Shown here: in pieces, positions 34,986 through 44,563 of the stretch
How positions within the stretch are numbered: the stretch's first letter is position 1
Layout of the letters: every line of letters starts with the position of its first letter
Assembly (NCBI GenBank): GCA_003669055.1
Contig: RAYB01000018.1
Span: 25,656-89,655, forward strand
Reading direction: 5' to 3'
Length of the DNA stretch: 64,000 nucleotides
Source: a bacterium 1XD21-70
GTDB taxonomy: Bacteria; Bacillota; Clostridia; Lachnospirales; Lachnospiraceae
Notes under the pieces: model-generated
What the model saw: the letters and a program-made list of their open reading frames with translations, nothing else
What the model was told of the DNA's origin: nothing
Database searches by the model: none
Made by a program: the position numbers and the translations under genes

Positions 34986-36131
34986 TTACTTGTGGAAATA
35001 AAAGTCATCCCCCGGCAGTTTGCCGCCGACGGAAGCCGGATCCTGTTCATACAGAACCTGCAGATAGCCGCTTAGGGCGGCTTTCATCTCCTCGCCGTCC
35101 AGGCAGGTGATGTTGCAGTAGGGAAGAGCCTTTTTGGCGATCGGTGCCTTTTCGATAATTCCCAGGGCGGCGATCAGTTCTGCGGCGGTATCCGGGTCAG
35201 AAACAGTAAAGGCGGCGGATTGGCGATGTTCTTCCAGGAACAGGGCGACAGCATTGGGGTTTTCTTCCAGGAAGGGGCGCCGGACGATGGTGACACCGGT
35301 TACCAGGCGGCTTTTGCTGCCGCTTTGTATCTTTTCCCATTCTTCCGTCAGATCCAGCACGATCTTCAGCGATTCGTTCTGTGCGCAGGCGGCGGTCACA
35401 AATGGCTGCGGCAGCAGGCCGATGGCGTCCGGCTGCTCTTTTAAGATCGCAGCCACCTCGGTTGGCTCTGACTTAAATTCCAGCGTCAGGTCGGCTTCGG
35501 ACATACCGTTGCCGGAAAGCAGATAGCGGAAAACATATTCCGGCGTCGTGCCTTTGCCGGTCATGTAAACCGTCCGGCCTTTTAAGTCGGCAATGCTTTG
35601 GATGGAATCGTCGGCAGCGACAATGTCCAAGACACCCAAAGTGTTGATATCTACCGCGGCAATCTTGCCTTGGGTCTTATTGTACAATACACTTGCCACA
35701 TTGGCGGGGATCAGGGCAATATCGAGTTCCCCGGCCGCAACCTTGGCCAACAGTTCGTCGGCAGCTGTCACCATGGTAAATTCATACTGGTTGCCGGCCT
35801 CGCCTTTTTTTGCCTGTTCCATGAGCCACACAAGCCCCATGGAGGTAGGGCCTTTCAAAGAACCGATCCGCACCGTGACATTTTCAGGTACGATAGAGGA
35901 GGTATCTGCTGCCGAGGGGTCAGGGACCGTGATGGCATCGGGAGCAGGGGCATCGGTGGAATCCTTGGCGGCCTCAGTGAAAGCGGCGACCGTGGATTCG
36001 GCAGCAGAGGATTCTGCGGCAGGCTCCGTGGAAGCACCTGCCGGAGGATTTGCGGCAGGCTGGCGTCCAAAACAGCCGGACAACACCCCGGCTATGGCCA
36101 GGGCGGTGAAAAGGTACGTTCTTTTTTTCAT
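34986..36131 (-). CDS. ABC importer substrate-binding lipoprotein, NMT1/SsuA-like (381 aa)
   Basis: Lipoprotein signal with LSGC lipobox, Cys20, followed by a Pro/Ala/Ser-rich tether of about 70 residues. The binding domain begins at about 85 (VTVRIGSLKGPTSMGLVWLM) and shows the NMT1/THI5-like pattern: ELDIALIPANVASVLYNKTQG, IADLKGRTVYMTGKGTTPEYVFRYLL. Relatives bind alkanesulfonates, nitrate, thiamine precursors or riboflavin. No key residues decide here. First gene of the operon. No regulator nearby. Confidence 0.88.
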   Translation of the reverse strand: MKKRTYLFTALAIAGVLSGCFGRQPAANPPAGASTEPAAESSAAESTVAAFTEAAKDSTDAPAPDAITVPDPSAADTSSIVPENVTVRIGSLKGPTSMGLVWLMEQAKKGEAGNQYEFTMVTAADELLAKVAAGELDIALIPANVASVLYNKTQGKIAAVDINTLGVLDIVAADDSIQSIADLKGRTVYMTGKGTTPEYVFRYLLSGNGMSEADLTLEFKSEPTEVAAILKEQPDAIGLLPQPFVTAACAQNESLKIVLDLTEEWEKIQSGSKSRLVTGVTIVRRPFLEENPNAVALFLEEHRQSAAFTVSDPDTAAELIAALGIIEKAPIAKKALPYCNITCLDGEEMKAALSGYLQVLYEQDPASVGGKLPGDDFYFHK

Positions 36132-36199
36132 AATATTTAGTCCTCTCTTTCCAATTTATGTCAGATCTTAAATGGCAGCGGCAGGAATGCCCGGATGCC

Positions 36200-37243
36200 T
36201 CATCCCAAAGAGGGAAGGGGGCTTTGCCAAAAAAGGATCTCCTCCTTGCAGGTGCGGGAAATCTCCTCCTTATCATGCAGGTATTCCAGGCAGGAAAAGG
36301 TCTTGGAGATGATCATTTTTGTCTGGATCAGATCCTTCCATCCGTACTCATCCTCGGCGCCGTAGGCCAAAAAAGCGATCTCGCGGGTAGTCATGGGACG
36401 GCTGGCAGCGTGGACGATCTCCCGGATGGTATCCAGTTTCTTGCGGTAGGCGGACAGGATCCGGGCAGGCACCGTACCGTCGCAGCGGTAGGGGCGGTTG
36501 TGTGCCGGATGGATCATATGCCCGGCATAGCGTTTTTGGAAGCTTTCCAGGGAACGGAAATAATAATCCAGGAGATGCTCATCCGGGTAGGCCGTGGCGA
36601 CGATCGGGACAATGCCGTCGATCAGCTGGTCGGCGGGGAAGACCCGTTGGTGCATTTCGTCCACCAGCCCCATCTGCCCAAATGTATGCCCTTTTAAATG
36701 GATCGCTTTCAGGCGGTAGTTTCCATAGCAGAAATCCATGCCGTCCGTGATAGGGACGTAGCGGTAGTTTTTGATCTCGTTGAACATGGAATCCTTTGTC
36801 TCCTGCTGGATCTGCCGGTTTAGTTCCATAAAACGGTTCCAGAGAACAGGGGTACGGCTTTTGGTGACTCCGACGGTGGCCAGGACATGTACCTGCTCTT
36901 CCAAAGCCTGCGGGTTGTTATTATAATACAGGCAGTCATAGGCATGGCGGTCTTCCTCCGGATTCATGAAAATGCGGGCTCCCCGGTTTGCATAAAAGTG
37001 GGCAAGGCCGGTGTGGTCGTGATGCTTGTGGGTCAGAAAAATATCCAGGTCCTCGTAGCGGATGCGGTGCTTCACCAGCAGTTCATCCATGATTTTTTTG
37101 TTCTCCAATGTGCGGTAACCCGTGTCAACCATCAGGCTCCGGCAGCTGTCGTTGCCGGGTATCAGAAAAATGTTGATCCGGCTGGAACGTTTGGCGTCGC
37201 TGGCCAGCTGAACCTGAAAAAATCCGGGATAGATTTCGGTCAT
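36200..37243 (-). CDS. metallo-beta-lactamase-fold hydrolase (347 aa)
   Basis: Zinc motif THKHHDHTG (about residue 75-83), further ligands in LKGHTFGQMGLVDE and HMIHPAHNRP. The C-terminal 90 residues look like the winged-helix part seen in lactamase B2-like proteins. ATG 37243 (MTEIYPGFFQ) is preferred, though its ribosome binding site is weak; longer frames start without one. It lies 68 bases upstream of the importer operon on the same strand. Reaction unknown: the family includes thioesterases, glyoxalase II and lactonases. Confidence 0.85.
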   Translation of the reverse strand: MTEIYPGFFQVQLASDAKRSSRINIFLIPGNDSCRSLMVDTGYRTLENKKIMDELLVKHRIRYEDLDIFLTHKHHDHTGLAHFYANRGARIFMNPEEDRHAYDCLYYNNNPQALEEQVHVLATVGVTKSRTPVLWNRFMELNRQIQQETKDSMFNEIKNYRYVPITDGMDFCYGNYRLKAIHLKGHTFGQMGLVDEMHQRVFPADQLIDGIVPIVATAYPDEHLLDYYFRSLESFQKRYAGHMIHPAHNRPYRCDGTVPARILSAYRKKLDTIREIVHAASRPMTTREIAFLAYGAEDEYGWKDLIQTKMIISKTFSCLEYLHDKEEISRTCKEEILFWQSPLPSLG

Positions 37244-37463
37244 AGTATGTTTACCTGGCTTTCTTATAATAAAATACGAAGGGTCAATTTTGCCTGAAAT
37301 TTTGCCTGGCATCATTATAGCAGTTTTTCGGCGGAAAGTAAAATCATTTGGGAGTAAAATAATTTCATGCCCGGGGGATTCCATTCTTACCTAAAATCTT
37401 TTATAATTTATGATGCCAAAGCCAGAGAGCCTGGGCAATATACTTACACGGACAGGAGAGACG

Positions 37464-39218
37464 ATGGGAAAAATATTTTTTCATTATTTAAAGCCGTTTT
37501 ATCCGCGGATGGCAGGCGGGTTTGTGATAAAATTCACCGGTACGCTGATGGATCTGTTTTTGCCGTGGGCGCTGGCTTATATGATTGACACGGTAATCCC
37601 TGCCAATGGCAGGCGGGAGATCCTTTTGTGGGGGATCTTTATGCTGGGATGCTCGGTGCTGGCGGTGCTTTTTAATGTGCTGGCTAACCGGATGGCTTCG
37701 CGGGTGGCAGGGGATGCCGTCTATGCGATCCGGGAGGATTTGTTTGCCAAGGTGGTGCACCTGCCGGATCAGACGGCAGACAAAATGACACGGCCTTCCC
37801 TCCTCTCCCGGCTGACCACAGACACCTACAACATCCATCAGATGCTGGGGAGGATCCAGAGGCTGGGGGTGAGGGCGCCGATTCTGCTGGTGGGGGGGAT
37901 CGCAATGACGCTGATGCTGGATGCTGCCCTCGCGGGGGTGCTGTTGGCTACCTTGCCGCTTCTGGCGGCGGTGGTAGTGGTGGTTTCCAAAAGGAGCATC
38001 CCTCTGTACGGGGATCTCCAAGAGAGCCTGGACGGGTTTGTCCGGCTGGTGAGGGAAAACATCGCAGGAATCCGGGTAATCAAGGCATTGTCGCGGGAAG
38101 GTTATGAGAAACGGCGTTTCGGGCAGGTCAACCGGGAGGTGGTGGAACGGGAGCAAAAGGCCGCCATGACGGCCGCCGTCACGAACCCGGCCATGAATAT
38201 CCTGCTGAACCTAGGCCTGGTGGCAGTGATTTTGGTAGGGGCAATACGGGTGGATGCAGGGCTGTCAGAGGTAGGGAAAATCCTGGCATTTATGACGTAT
38301 TTCACGATCATACTCAATGCGCTGCTTTCCATTTCGCGGATGTTTGTGATGTTTTCCAAGGCGGCGGCTTCGGCAGGCCGGATTGCCGAGGTGCTGGAGG
38401 CCGGGGACGAGAGGGAATGGGGATTGCCGGGAGAGCGGCAGGATGAGGCATGGCAGCCTTTGGAGGGAGCAGGCAGGGGCAGGACGGATCTGCCCCATGT
38501 CAGATTTGACCATGTGTCGTTTTCTTATAACAAGGCGGCAGATAACCTGTCGGATATCAGTTTTTCCTTAGGGCATGGGGAGACTTTGGGCATCATCGGT
38601 TCCACGGGATCCGGCAAATCGACGGTGGCCAGCCTTCTGATGCGTTTTTATGACGTGGACAAGGGCAGTGTGCAGATCGACGGGCGGGACATCCGCACCA
38701 TGGATTTGCACGGGCTGCGACGCCGGTTTGGGGCGGTCTTCCAAAATGATATGCTGTTTGCCGGCAGTATCTACGACAACGTCAATATGGGCCGGGATGT
38801 GGGCATGGAAGAGGCCGTCAGGGCGGTGGGACATGCCAGGGCAAAAGATTTTGTGGAGGGCAAGGGCGGGCTGGGGGAAATGCTGGAGATCCGCGGCGCT
38901 AATTTGAGCGGCGGGCAGAAGCAGCGGCTTCTGATTGCAAGGGCGCTGGCCTCCTGCCCGGAGATCTTGGTTCTGGATGATTGCTCCAGTGCCCTGGATT
39001 ACAGGACGGACGCGGCGCTGCGCCGGGAACTGAGGGAACATTTTGCGGATACTACCTGTATCATTATCGCACAGAGGATCAGTTCGGTCATGGGGGCGGA
39101 CCATATCCTGGTATTGGAGGAGGGGCGGATGGCGGGGTATGGGACGCATCAGGAACTGATGGCAGGCTGCGGCATTTATCAGGAAATCGAACGTTCCCAG
39201 ATGGGGCAGGGGAGGTGA
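37464..39218 (+). CDS. heterodimeric ABC exporter, subunit with degenerate ATP site (584 aa)
   Basis: Six membrane segments (about residues 15-320) fused to an ATPase (about 350-584). Walker A GSTGSGKS and signature LSGGQKQR are canonical, but the catalytic Glu is replaced by Asp (LVLDDCSSALD) and the switch His by Gln (IIIAQRISS). The same pair of changes marks the degenerate subunit of TM287/288- and BmrCD-like exporters. ATG 37464 has CAGGAGAG upstream. The partner follows 6 bases after the stop. Likely a multidrug, lipid or peptide exporter. Confidence 0.92.
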   Translation: MGKIFFHYLKPFYPRMAGGFVIKFTGTLMDLFLPWALAYMIDTVIPANGRREILLWGIFMLGCSVLAVLFNVLANRMASRVAGDAVYAIREDLFAKVVHLPDQTADKMTRPSLLSRLTTDTYNIHQMLGRIQRLGVRAPILLVGGIAMTLMLDAALAGVLLATLPLLAAVVVVVSKRSIPLYGDLQESLDGFVRLVRENIAGIRVIKALSREGYEKRRFGQVNREVVEREQKAAMTAAVTNPAMNILLNLGLVAVILVGAIRVDAGLSEVGKILAFMTYFTIILNALLSISRMFVMFSKAAASAGRIAEVLEAGDEREWGLPGERQDEAWQPLEGAGRGRTDLPHVRFDHVSFSYNKAADNLSDISFSLGHGETLGIIGSTGSGKSTVASLLMRFYDVDKGSVQIDGRDIRTMDLHGLRRRFGAVFQNDMLFAGSIYDNVNMGRDVGMEEAVRAVGHARAKDFVEGKGGLGEMLEIRGANLSGGQKQRLLIARALASCPEILVLDDCSSALDYRTDAALRRELREHFADTTCIIIAQRISSVMGADHILVLEEGRMAGYGTHQELMAGCGIYQEIERSQMGQGR

Positions 39219-39224
39219 GGCAAG

Positions 39225-41027
39225 ATGGCAAACCATGGAAGGACAGACGGAGTAGAGGTGAAAGGGTCAGCCCTTAGCTATATGAGGGAGAAAAAGGGGA
39301 CGCTTGGGCGGCTGGCCGGTTATCTTTTGCATTACAAGGGGCGGCTGGCGCTGGCGCTTTTTATGACTGTTGTGAGCAATTCCCTGGCGCTTGTCGGGCC
39401 GCTGCTGTCCGGGTACGCCGTGGATGCGATCGGGCCGGGGAAAGGCCAGGTGGATTTTGGGAAAGTGTTTTTTTATGCCGGATGGATGGCGGCATTCTAT
39501 GTGCTGTCGGCGCTGATGTCTTACGGGCTCACCGTATTGATGGTGACGGTCAGCCGGAAGGTGGTCCAGAAAATGCGGGAAGATGTGTTTGGCCGGCTGC
39601 TTTCTTTGCCGGTGGGGTATTTTGACCGCCACCAGACCGGGGATGTGCTCAGCCGGATTACGTATGACATTGATGTGGTCAATGAGTCGCTGTCCAGCGA
39701 TTTGATCCAGATGCTGACCACGGTGATCACGGTGGGCGGGGCGCTGGCGATGATGATTGTGATCTCGCCGTACCTTGTGCTGGTGTTTTGTTTTACGGTG
39801 CCGCTCTCTGCCGCCATTACCCGCTTCATCACCGGAAAGACCCGGCCTTTGTACCGGGCGCGTTCGGCTTCCCTAGGGCGCCTGAACGGGTTCGTGGAGG
39901 AGACGGTGAGCGGGCAGAAGACCATCAAGGCATACTGCGGCGAGGAGACGGCCGCCTGGGAATTTACAAAGAAAGACCGGGAAGCGGTGGAAGCGTATTA
40001 CAAGGCAGAGTATTATGGAAGCACCGTGGGGCCGATGGTAAATTTTATCAATAACCTGTCCTTATCCCTGATCAGCGTGTTCGGCGCCTTTTTGTACCTG
40101 GCCGGGAAGATGCGGGTGGGGCAGATATCTTCTTTTGTGCTTTATTCCCGCAAATTTTCCGGCCCGATCAATGAAATGGCAAATATTGTCAGTGATTTAC
40201 AATCTGCCGTGGCAGCGGCAGAACGGGTGTTTATGCTGCTGGATGAACTGCCGGAGGGGGAAGGGGAGGAGGCCGGGCACCCCAAAAGCATGAGGAAAAT
40301 CCAGGGAAAGGTAGAACTGTCACATGTAAACTTTGGCTATGGGCCGGGCAAGGCGGTTCTGGAGGATTTTTCCCTGGAGGTATTCCCGGGAGAGACGGTT
40401 GCCATTGTAGGGTCTACCGGGGCGGGCAAAACAACTTTTATCAACCTGCTGATGCGCTTCTACGACCCCTGGTCGGGGGCAATCCTGGTGGACGGGAAGG
40501 ATATCCGGGAGATTCCCAGGACAAGGCTGCGGGGCGCCTATGCCATGGTGCTGCAGGACACCTGGCTGTTTTCCGGCACGATCTATGAGAACCTGGCTTA
40601 TGGAAGGGAGGAGGTGGGCAGGGAGGAGGTAATGGCTGCGGCTAAGGCTGCCCGTATCCATACTTTTATCACGCAGCTTCCCGATGGCTATGACACGGTG
40701 CTTAAAGAGGACGGGGCAAACATTTCCAAAGGGCAGAAGCAGCTTCTCACCATTGCCCGCGCCATGCTGCAGGACTGCCGGATGGTGATCCTGGATGAAG
40801 CCACCTCCAATGTAGACACGCGCACCGAGGTGCAGATCCAGCAGGCCATGGGATGCCTGACAGAGGGGAAGACATGCTTTATCATTGCACACCGCCTGTC
40901 CACAGTCCGCAATGCCGACCGCATTTTGGTTGTAGACCAGGGGAGGGTGGCAGAACAGGGAAACCACCAGGAACTGATGGAGAAAAAAGGGATTTATTAT
41001 CAGCTGTACGAGGCGCAGAGGATATAG
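39225..41027 (+). CDS. heterodimeric ABC exporter, catalytic subunit (600 aa)
   Basis: Membrane domain (about residues 30-340, with LSRITYDIDVVNESLSSDLIQML) and ATPase domain. Walker A GSTGAGKT, Walker B with catalytic Glu (MVILDEATSNVD) and switch His (IIAHRLST) are intact, whereas its signature is ISKGQKQ instead of LSGGQ. So the one full ATP site is built from its Walker motifs and the partner's signature, as in known asymmetric exporters. Same operon as the gene before. Confidence 0.92.
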   Translation: MANHGRTDGVEVKGSALSYMREKKGTLGRLAGYLLHYKGRLALALFMTVVSNSLALVGPLLSGYAVDAIGPGKGQVDFGKVFFYAGWMAAFYVLSALMSYGLTVLMVTVSRKVVQKMREDVFGRLLSLPVGYFDRHQTGDVLSRITYDIDVVNESLSSDLIQMLTTVITVGGALAMMIVISPYLVLVFCFTVPLSAAITRFITGKTRPLYRARSASLGRLNGFVEETVSGQKTIKAYCGEETAAWEFTKKDREAVEAYYKAEYYGSTVGPMVNFINNLSLSLISVFGAFLYLAGKMRVGQISSFVLYSRKFSGPINEMANIVSDLQSAVAAAERVFMLLDELPEGEGEEAGHPKSMRKIQGKVELSHVNFGYGPGKAVLEDFSLEVFPGETVAIVGSTGAGKTTFINLLMRFYDPWSGAILVDGKDIREIPRTRLRGAYAMVLQDTWLFSGTIYENLAYGREEVGREEVMAAAKAARIHTFITQLPDGYDTVLKEDGANISKGQKQLLTIARAMLQDCRMVILDEATSNVDTRTEVQIQQAMGCLTEGKTCFIIAHRLSTVRNADRILVVDQGRVAEQGNHQELMEKKGIYYQLYEAQRI

Positions 41028-41084
41028 GGCGGTGGCTTTGCCGTGATACACTTTTTGACAAAAATAGGAATGGGGATTAAGGAC

Positions 41085-41918
41085 ATGGAGAGAAAAAAGG
41101 CTATCGGACATTTAGCTGCATTAATAACGATTGTGATTTGGGGGACGATTTTTATCTCCACCAAAATCCTGTTAGTGGATTTTCAGCCTGTGGAAATTCT
41201 CTTTTTCCGCTTTATTATGGGATTTTTTGCTTTATTAGCAGCATATCCCAGGAGATTAAAGACCGCAGGCTATAAGCAGGAATTAACTTTTGCCCTTGCA
41301 GGGCTGTGCGGAATCTGACTGTATTACCTGCTGGAAAATATTGCATTGACTTTTACCATGGCTTCCAATGTGGGCGTAATTATATCCGTTGCCCCGTTCT
41401 TTACGGCAATACTGGCGCATTTGCTTATGAAATCAGAGGAAAAGCTATGCCCGCAATTCTTTGTTGGATTTGTAGTTTCAATGGCAGGCATGATCTTAAT
41501 CAGCTTTAACGGTTCAAGGTTAGAACTGAACCCTTTGGGCGACTTGCTTGCGGTTATTGCTGCCCTTGTGTGGGCTTTCTGTTCCATTTTAACAAGAAAA
41601 ATCAGCAGCTTTGGCTACCCGGTCATTCTCTCTACACGCAGGACGTTTTCGTACCTGCTCAATATCCTGTATCTGGGATTAGGGGCTTCCGCGCTCTGCT
41701 TTGTCACATGGAATTTTGCAGTAAAAAAATTGGGCGCGGTAAAGACAAGCGTATATATTTATATGGTGCCTGTGATAACGGTTATCACATCTGTTATGGT
41801 TTTACGTGAGCAGCTAACCCTATTAGCAGGAGTAGGAACGGTCTTGATATTGATAGGGTTATTCCTGTCAGAATATAAGGCAGGAAGGAACAGTGTGAAA
41901 AAGCGTTATGGTAATTGA
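41085..41918 (+). pseudogene. EamA/DMT-family permease, broken
   Basis: Two open stretches in one frame are homologous to one drug/metabolite transporter: MERKKAIGHLAALITIVIWGT up to GLCGI, then an in-frame TGA at 41316-41318, then LYYLLENIALTFTMASN onward. In addition the second half joins STRRTFSYLLN directly to LYLGLGASALCF, where intact relatives have some 30 more residues (a membrane segment), pointing to an in-frame deletion near 41645-41665. With a stop and a lost helix it is very unlikely to function. It is AT-richer than the ABC genes before it. Confidence 0.8.
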
Positions 41919-41929
41919 CGGGCTTGCCG

Positions 41930-42208
41930 TTATGCATTTCTTATTACTTGGATAATCAGTGCCATTCCTAATCCAACGGCACCGCCTGCTAAACTAATCA
42001 TAAAGCACTCATCAACCCTAAACCTGTTTGCGGTAAAAGACCATATTCCCGCTATGGCTGTGAACATTAAAACGAAGCCTAAATATAAGGTTTTAATCGT
42101 CTGCCTGTTTGCTGCTGAAACAGGCTCTGTCCCCTTGAGAATATAATCAGTTGTAACTCCAAAAATATCACTCATTGCAATTATCTTTTCTAAGTCAGGG
42201 GTACTCTG
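41930..42208 (-). pseudogene. C-terminal part of a split membrane-anchored Xre regulator
   Basis: Reading leftward from the element's left end: QSTPDLEKIIAMSDIFGVTTDYILKG, the end of an Xre helix-turn-helix domain, then two membrane segments (LYLGFVLMFTAIAGIW and the C-terminal GAVGLGMALIIQVI). The N-terminal 38 codons are at 51740-51853. Joining the two at the shared TCC restores a 130-residue protein in frame. An internal ATG at 42175 could start a peptide without a DNA-binding domain. Confidence 0.92.
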
Positions 42209-42212
42209 TCCC

Positions 42213-42232
42213 GTTTCCCTTAGTTAAAGATA
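42213..42232 (+). repeat. left terminal inverted repeat
   Basis: GTTTCCCTTAGTTAAAGATA. It differs from the reverse complement of the right end at two central bases (TT versus GC). Confidence 0.88.
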
Positions 42233-42276
42233 TTGTTATCTCTGGGTGCCGGGTGTCCCCCACACCCAGAGCGTTG

Positions 42277-43899
42277 TTAATCAATTTTTCCAATAAAGCG
42301 GTAAAAGATTTCTACTTCCTGCTCCCGGCTTCCGTCCTCTCCCTTGACGGCTTCATGCACAAGGATTTTTTCAATCAGTGTGTTCAGAAGTCCGGCGGTC
42401 AACTCGGTGGGATTAACATACTGCTTCATCAGTCCTACCCACTTTTCAGCGTCAACCGCTGTCTGTGCGGCGGCTTCCATCGCTCCGTGAAGCTGCTGGA
42501 TTTTTGCGTCCAGTTCCTTTTGTTCACCCTGATACTTTTCGGACAGCATATTGAAGTTGTACTCGGTAATGCGTCCGGCAGACCAGTCCTCATACATTTT
42601 GGCAAACAGGCTGTCAATCTCGGCTTTGCGCTTCTCCGCTTTTTTCAGCTCGGCTACCTGCCGTTTCTTTGCGGCGGTACGCTCTTTGTCGCTGGCATTG
42701 AGTAGCCGTTTCAGAAGTTTGTCCTCGTCCTGCTGTGCCTGTGCAGACCAGTATTGCAGACGGGAAAGAACATAGGCATACAGCACGTCATAGCGGATAT
42801 AGTGCATGGAACATTGGCGCAATCCCTGTCCGTTCTTGCTGCAATGGTAATAGCCGTAGGGCTTGCTGTTCTGTTTGTTCTCGCCGTAGGCCAGTGACCA
42901 GCCGCAGTCCGCACACTTTACCAGCCCGGAAAAAATCTGTGTCTTTCCGTCTTTCTGCCGTCTGCGCCTGTTGCCGATCTGCTCTTGCACTTGACGGAAC
43001 ACATCTTCGGAAATGATGGCTTCGTGGGTGTTCTCCACAAGATACCATTCTTCTTTGGGCTTGCGTACCTTTTTCTTGTTCTTGAATGAAATGTTGGTCT
43101 GCTTATTGTGGACGCTGTGGCCGATGTAGGTTTCCTCTTTGAGAATGCTTTTGACCTGTGCAATCGTCCACGCATAGGCTTTTTCTTCCGGCGCTCCGGC
43201 ATAGATATTTGCGAAAGTGCCGTATCTTTGGAAGTTCAGCCAGCCGGGGGTAGGTACTTTTTCCTCGACCAAAATCCTTGTGATACTGGCAGCGCCCCGG
43301 CCATGAACGGCAAGGTCAAAAATCTTCTCGATAATCCACCTTGTTTCCGTGTCAACCAAAAGATGGCCTTTCTTGTCCGGGTCTTTGATGTAGCCAAGCG
43401 GGGCATAGGCTCCATAGTGTGCGCCGTTTGCAAACCGGGTACGCATAGCTGCCTTTACCTTTTTGCTGGTCTGGCGGGCATGCATTTCATTCAGAATGTT
43501 AAGGAACGGGGCAAGTTCGCTTTCTCCGTTGATGGTGTCCACATTGTCATTGATGGCGATGTAACGGACGCCTTTGCTGGGGAAGTAGATTTCTGTGTAT
43601 TGGCCGGTCAGAATGTAGTTCCTGCCCAAGCGGGATAAGTCCTTTGTGACAACGCAGTTGATCTTCCCATCCTCGATATCGTCAATCATCCGCTGGAAAC
43701 TCGGCCTGTCAAAATTCGTTCCAGACCACCCATCGTCAATGTATTCGTCTATGACGGTCAGACCATGCTCGGCGGCGTACTGCCGGAGCATCATGCGCTG
43801 TGTCTGAATACTGCCGCTCTCGCCTTGCAGTTCATCATCACGGCTCAATCTCAAATAAAGCGCTGTGTTGTAAATCGTAGTATTGTAAGGTTGTTTCAC
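42277..43899 (-). CDS. large serine recombinase of the element (540 aa)
   Basis: Resolvase-type N-terminal domain with catalytic Ser19 (YLRLSRDDE) and the downstream motifs EYIDDGWSGTNFDRPSFQRM and VVTKDLSRLGRNYI. Next comes the recombinase domain (about 165-290, with PLGYIKDP) and a zinc ribbon (CADCGWSLAYG ... YYHCSKNG, about 315-350), then a coiled coil rich in Lys/Glu/Ala (about 395-450). The length is close to that of TndX of Tn5397. GTG start at 43899 with AAGGAGG. It lies next to the left end, as expected for the enzyme that excises and inserts the element. Confidence 0.93.
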   Translation of the reverse strand: MKQPYNTTIYNTALYLRLSRDDELQGESGSIQTQRMMLRQYAAEHGLTVIDEYIDDGWSGTNFDRPSFQRMIDDIEDGKINCVVTKDLSRLGRNYILTGQYTEIYFPSKGVRYIAINDNVDTINGESELAPFLNILNEMHARQTSKKVKAAMRTRFANGAHYGAYAPLGYIKDPDKKGHLLVDTETRWIIEKIFDLAVHGRGAASITRILVEEKVPTPGWLNFQRYGTFANIYAGAPEEKAYAWTIAQVKSILKEETYIGHSVHNKQTNISFKNKKKVRKPKEEWYLVENTHEAIISEDVFRQVQEQIGNRRRRQKDGKTQIFSGLVKCADCGWSLAYGENKQNSKPYGYYHCSKNGQGLRQCSMHYIRYDVLYAYVLSRLQYWSAQAQQDEDKLLKRLLNASDKERTAAKKRQVAELKKAEKRKAEIDSLFAKMYEDWSAGRITEYNFNMLSEKYQGEQKELDAKIQQLHGAMEAAAQTAVDAEKWVGLMKQYVNPTELTAGLLNTLIEKILVHEAVKGEDGSREQEVEIFYRFIGKID

Positions 43900-44000
43900 C
43901 GTAAAAAATCCTCCTTTTCAAACGAAACAACCCACGCTTACAATACTTTTGCTCTATGGCAATTATATCATAAGCGCGGGCTGTAAATCAATGCTGTGTA

Positions 44001-44195
44001 TCAGGCAGAAGCGCCATTTTCGGCGGTATGCTGGATTACATCTACAATCAGTTCACCAAGAGGTCTGCCCTCTGCAGCGAAGTGTTCGGAGATTTTAATA
44101 CGGTTGTTCCCACATACAAAATACTGTGTACCGTTTTCCATCGTAACGAGCTGCCCGGTTGGTTGTATCAAAATATCGCTCTTGCTTTTTGCCAT
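44001..44195 (-). CDS. small transposon-encoded protein, TnpW-like (64 aa)
   Basis: A small protein just upstream of the recombinase on the same strand, with the segment NGTQYFVCGNNRIKISEHFAAEGRPLGELI. Similar short proteins accompany recombinases in clostridial elements; the name TnpW is by recollection and may not be exact. No catalytic motif. It could help the recombinase choose direction, but that is a guess. Confidence 0.55.
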   Translation of the reverse strand: MAKSKSDILIQPTGQLVTMENGTQYFVCGNNRIKISEHFAAEGRPLGELIVDVIQHTAENGASA

Positions 44196-44374
44196 TCAGT
44201 ATCCTCCATATTCAGTTGTCAAGGTACAATGCCGCCATACTGCGGCGTGAAAATCTGCTTATAATCAATCACCTTGTATAATGTATTTAGGTTGTTCAAG
44301 GGATGCCTATAAACCCTCAGACCTGCTTCTTTACATCTCCTGTCTGATAGGAGATAATAGTTTTATTAGATTGA

Positions 44375-44530
44375 GAGGATGATCGTCATCTCCTTGAGCG
44401 GCTCTGCTCGTACTTGAAAGACTGATCACTCTCTCTAATAAGCTTTCCGCGTATGAGTTGGATGTTGGTTGCCCTATGGCTTCTCTTCGTATTTACCACA
44501 AGGTAGCGGCGCTTATTAGCTGAGTGGTCT
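44375..44530 (+). ncRNA. candidate IS110 bridge RNA
   Basis: The non-coding stretch before the transposase can fold. A local hairpin lies around 44377-44391 (GATGA/TCATC arms). A long-range stem is formed by CTAATAAGC (44435-44443) with GCTTATTAG (44511-44519), extended by CACTC (44427-44431) with GAGTG (44522-44526) and by CCGC/GCGG inside. It encloses a 60-base region that could hold the target- and donor-binding loops. IS110 elements are known to express such a bridge RNA from their left non-coding end. Prediction only. Confidence 0.5.
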
Positions 44531-44563
44531 CCCAATCTAAAATTTTTCTTTTGAGGTGGCTCT

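Noticed and set aside
41316..41318. In-frame TGA read as selenocysteine or recoded stop
   Set aside because: The gene is a permease with no redox Cys at this place, also carries an internal deletion, and no selenocysteine-type stem was seen after the codon. A broken gene is the simpler reading.
42241..42275. Hairpin CTCTGGGTG/CACCCAGAG as a terminator for the recombinase gene
   Set aside because: The stem is good, but no T-run follows on either strand. It may be a recombinase or processing site, but this is not supported further.
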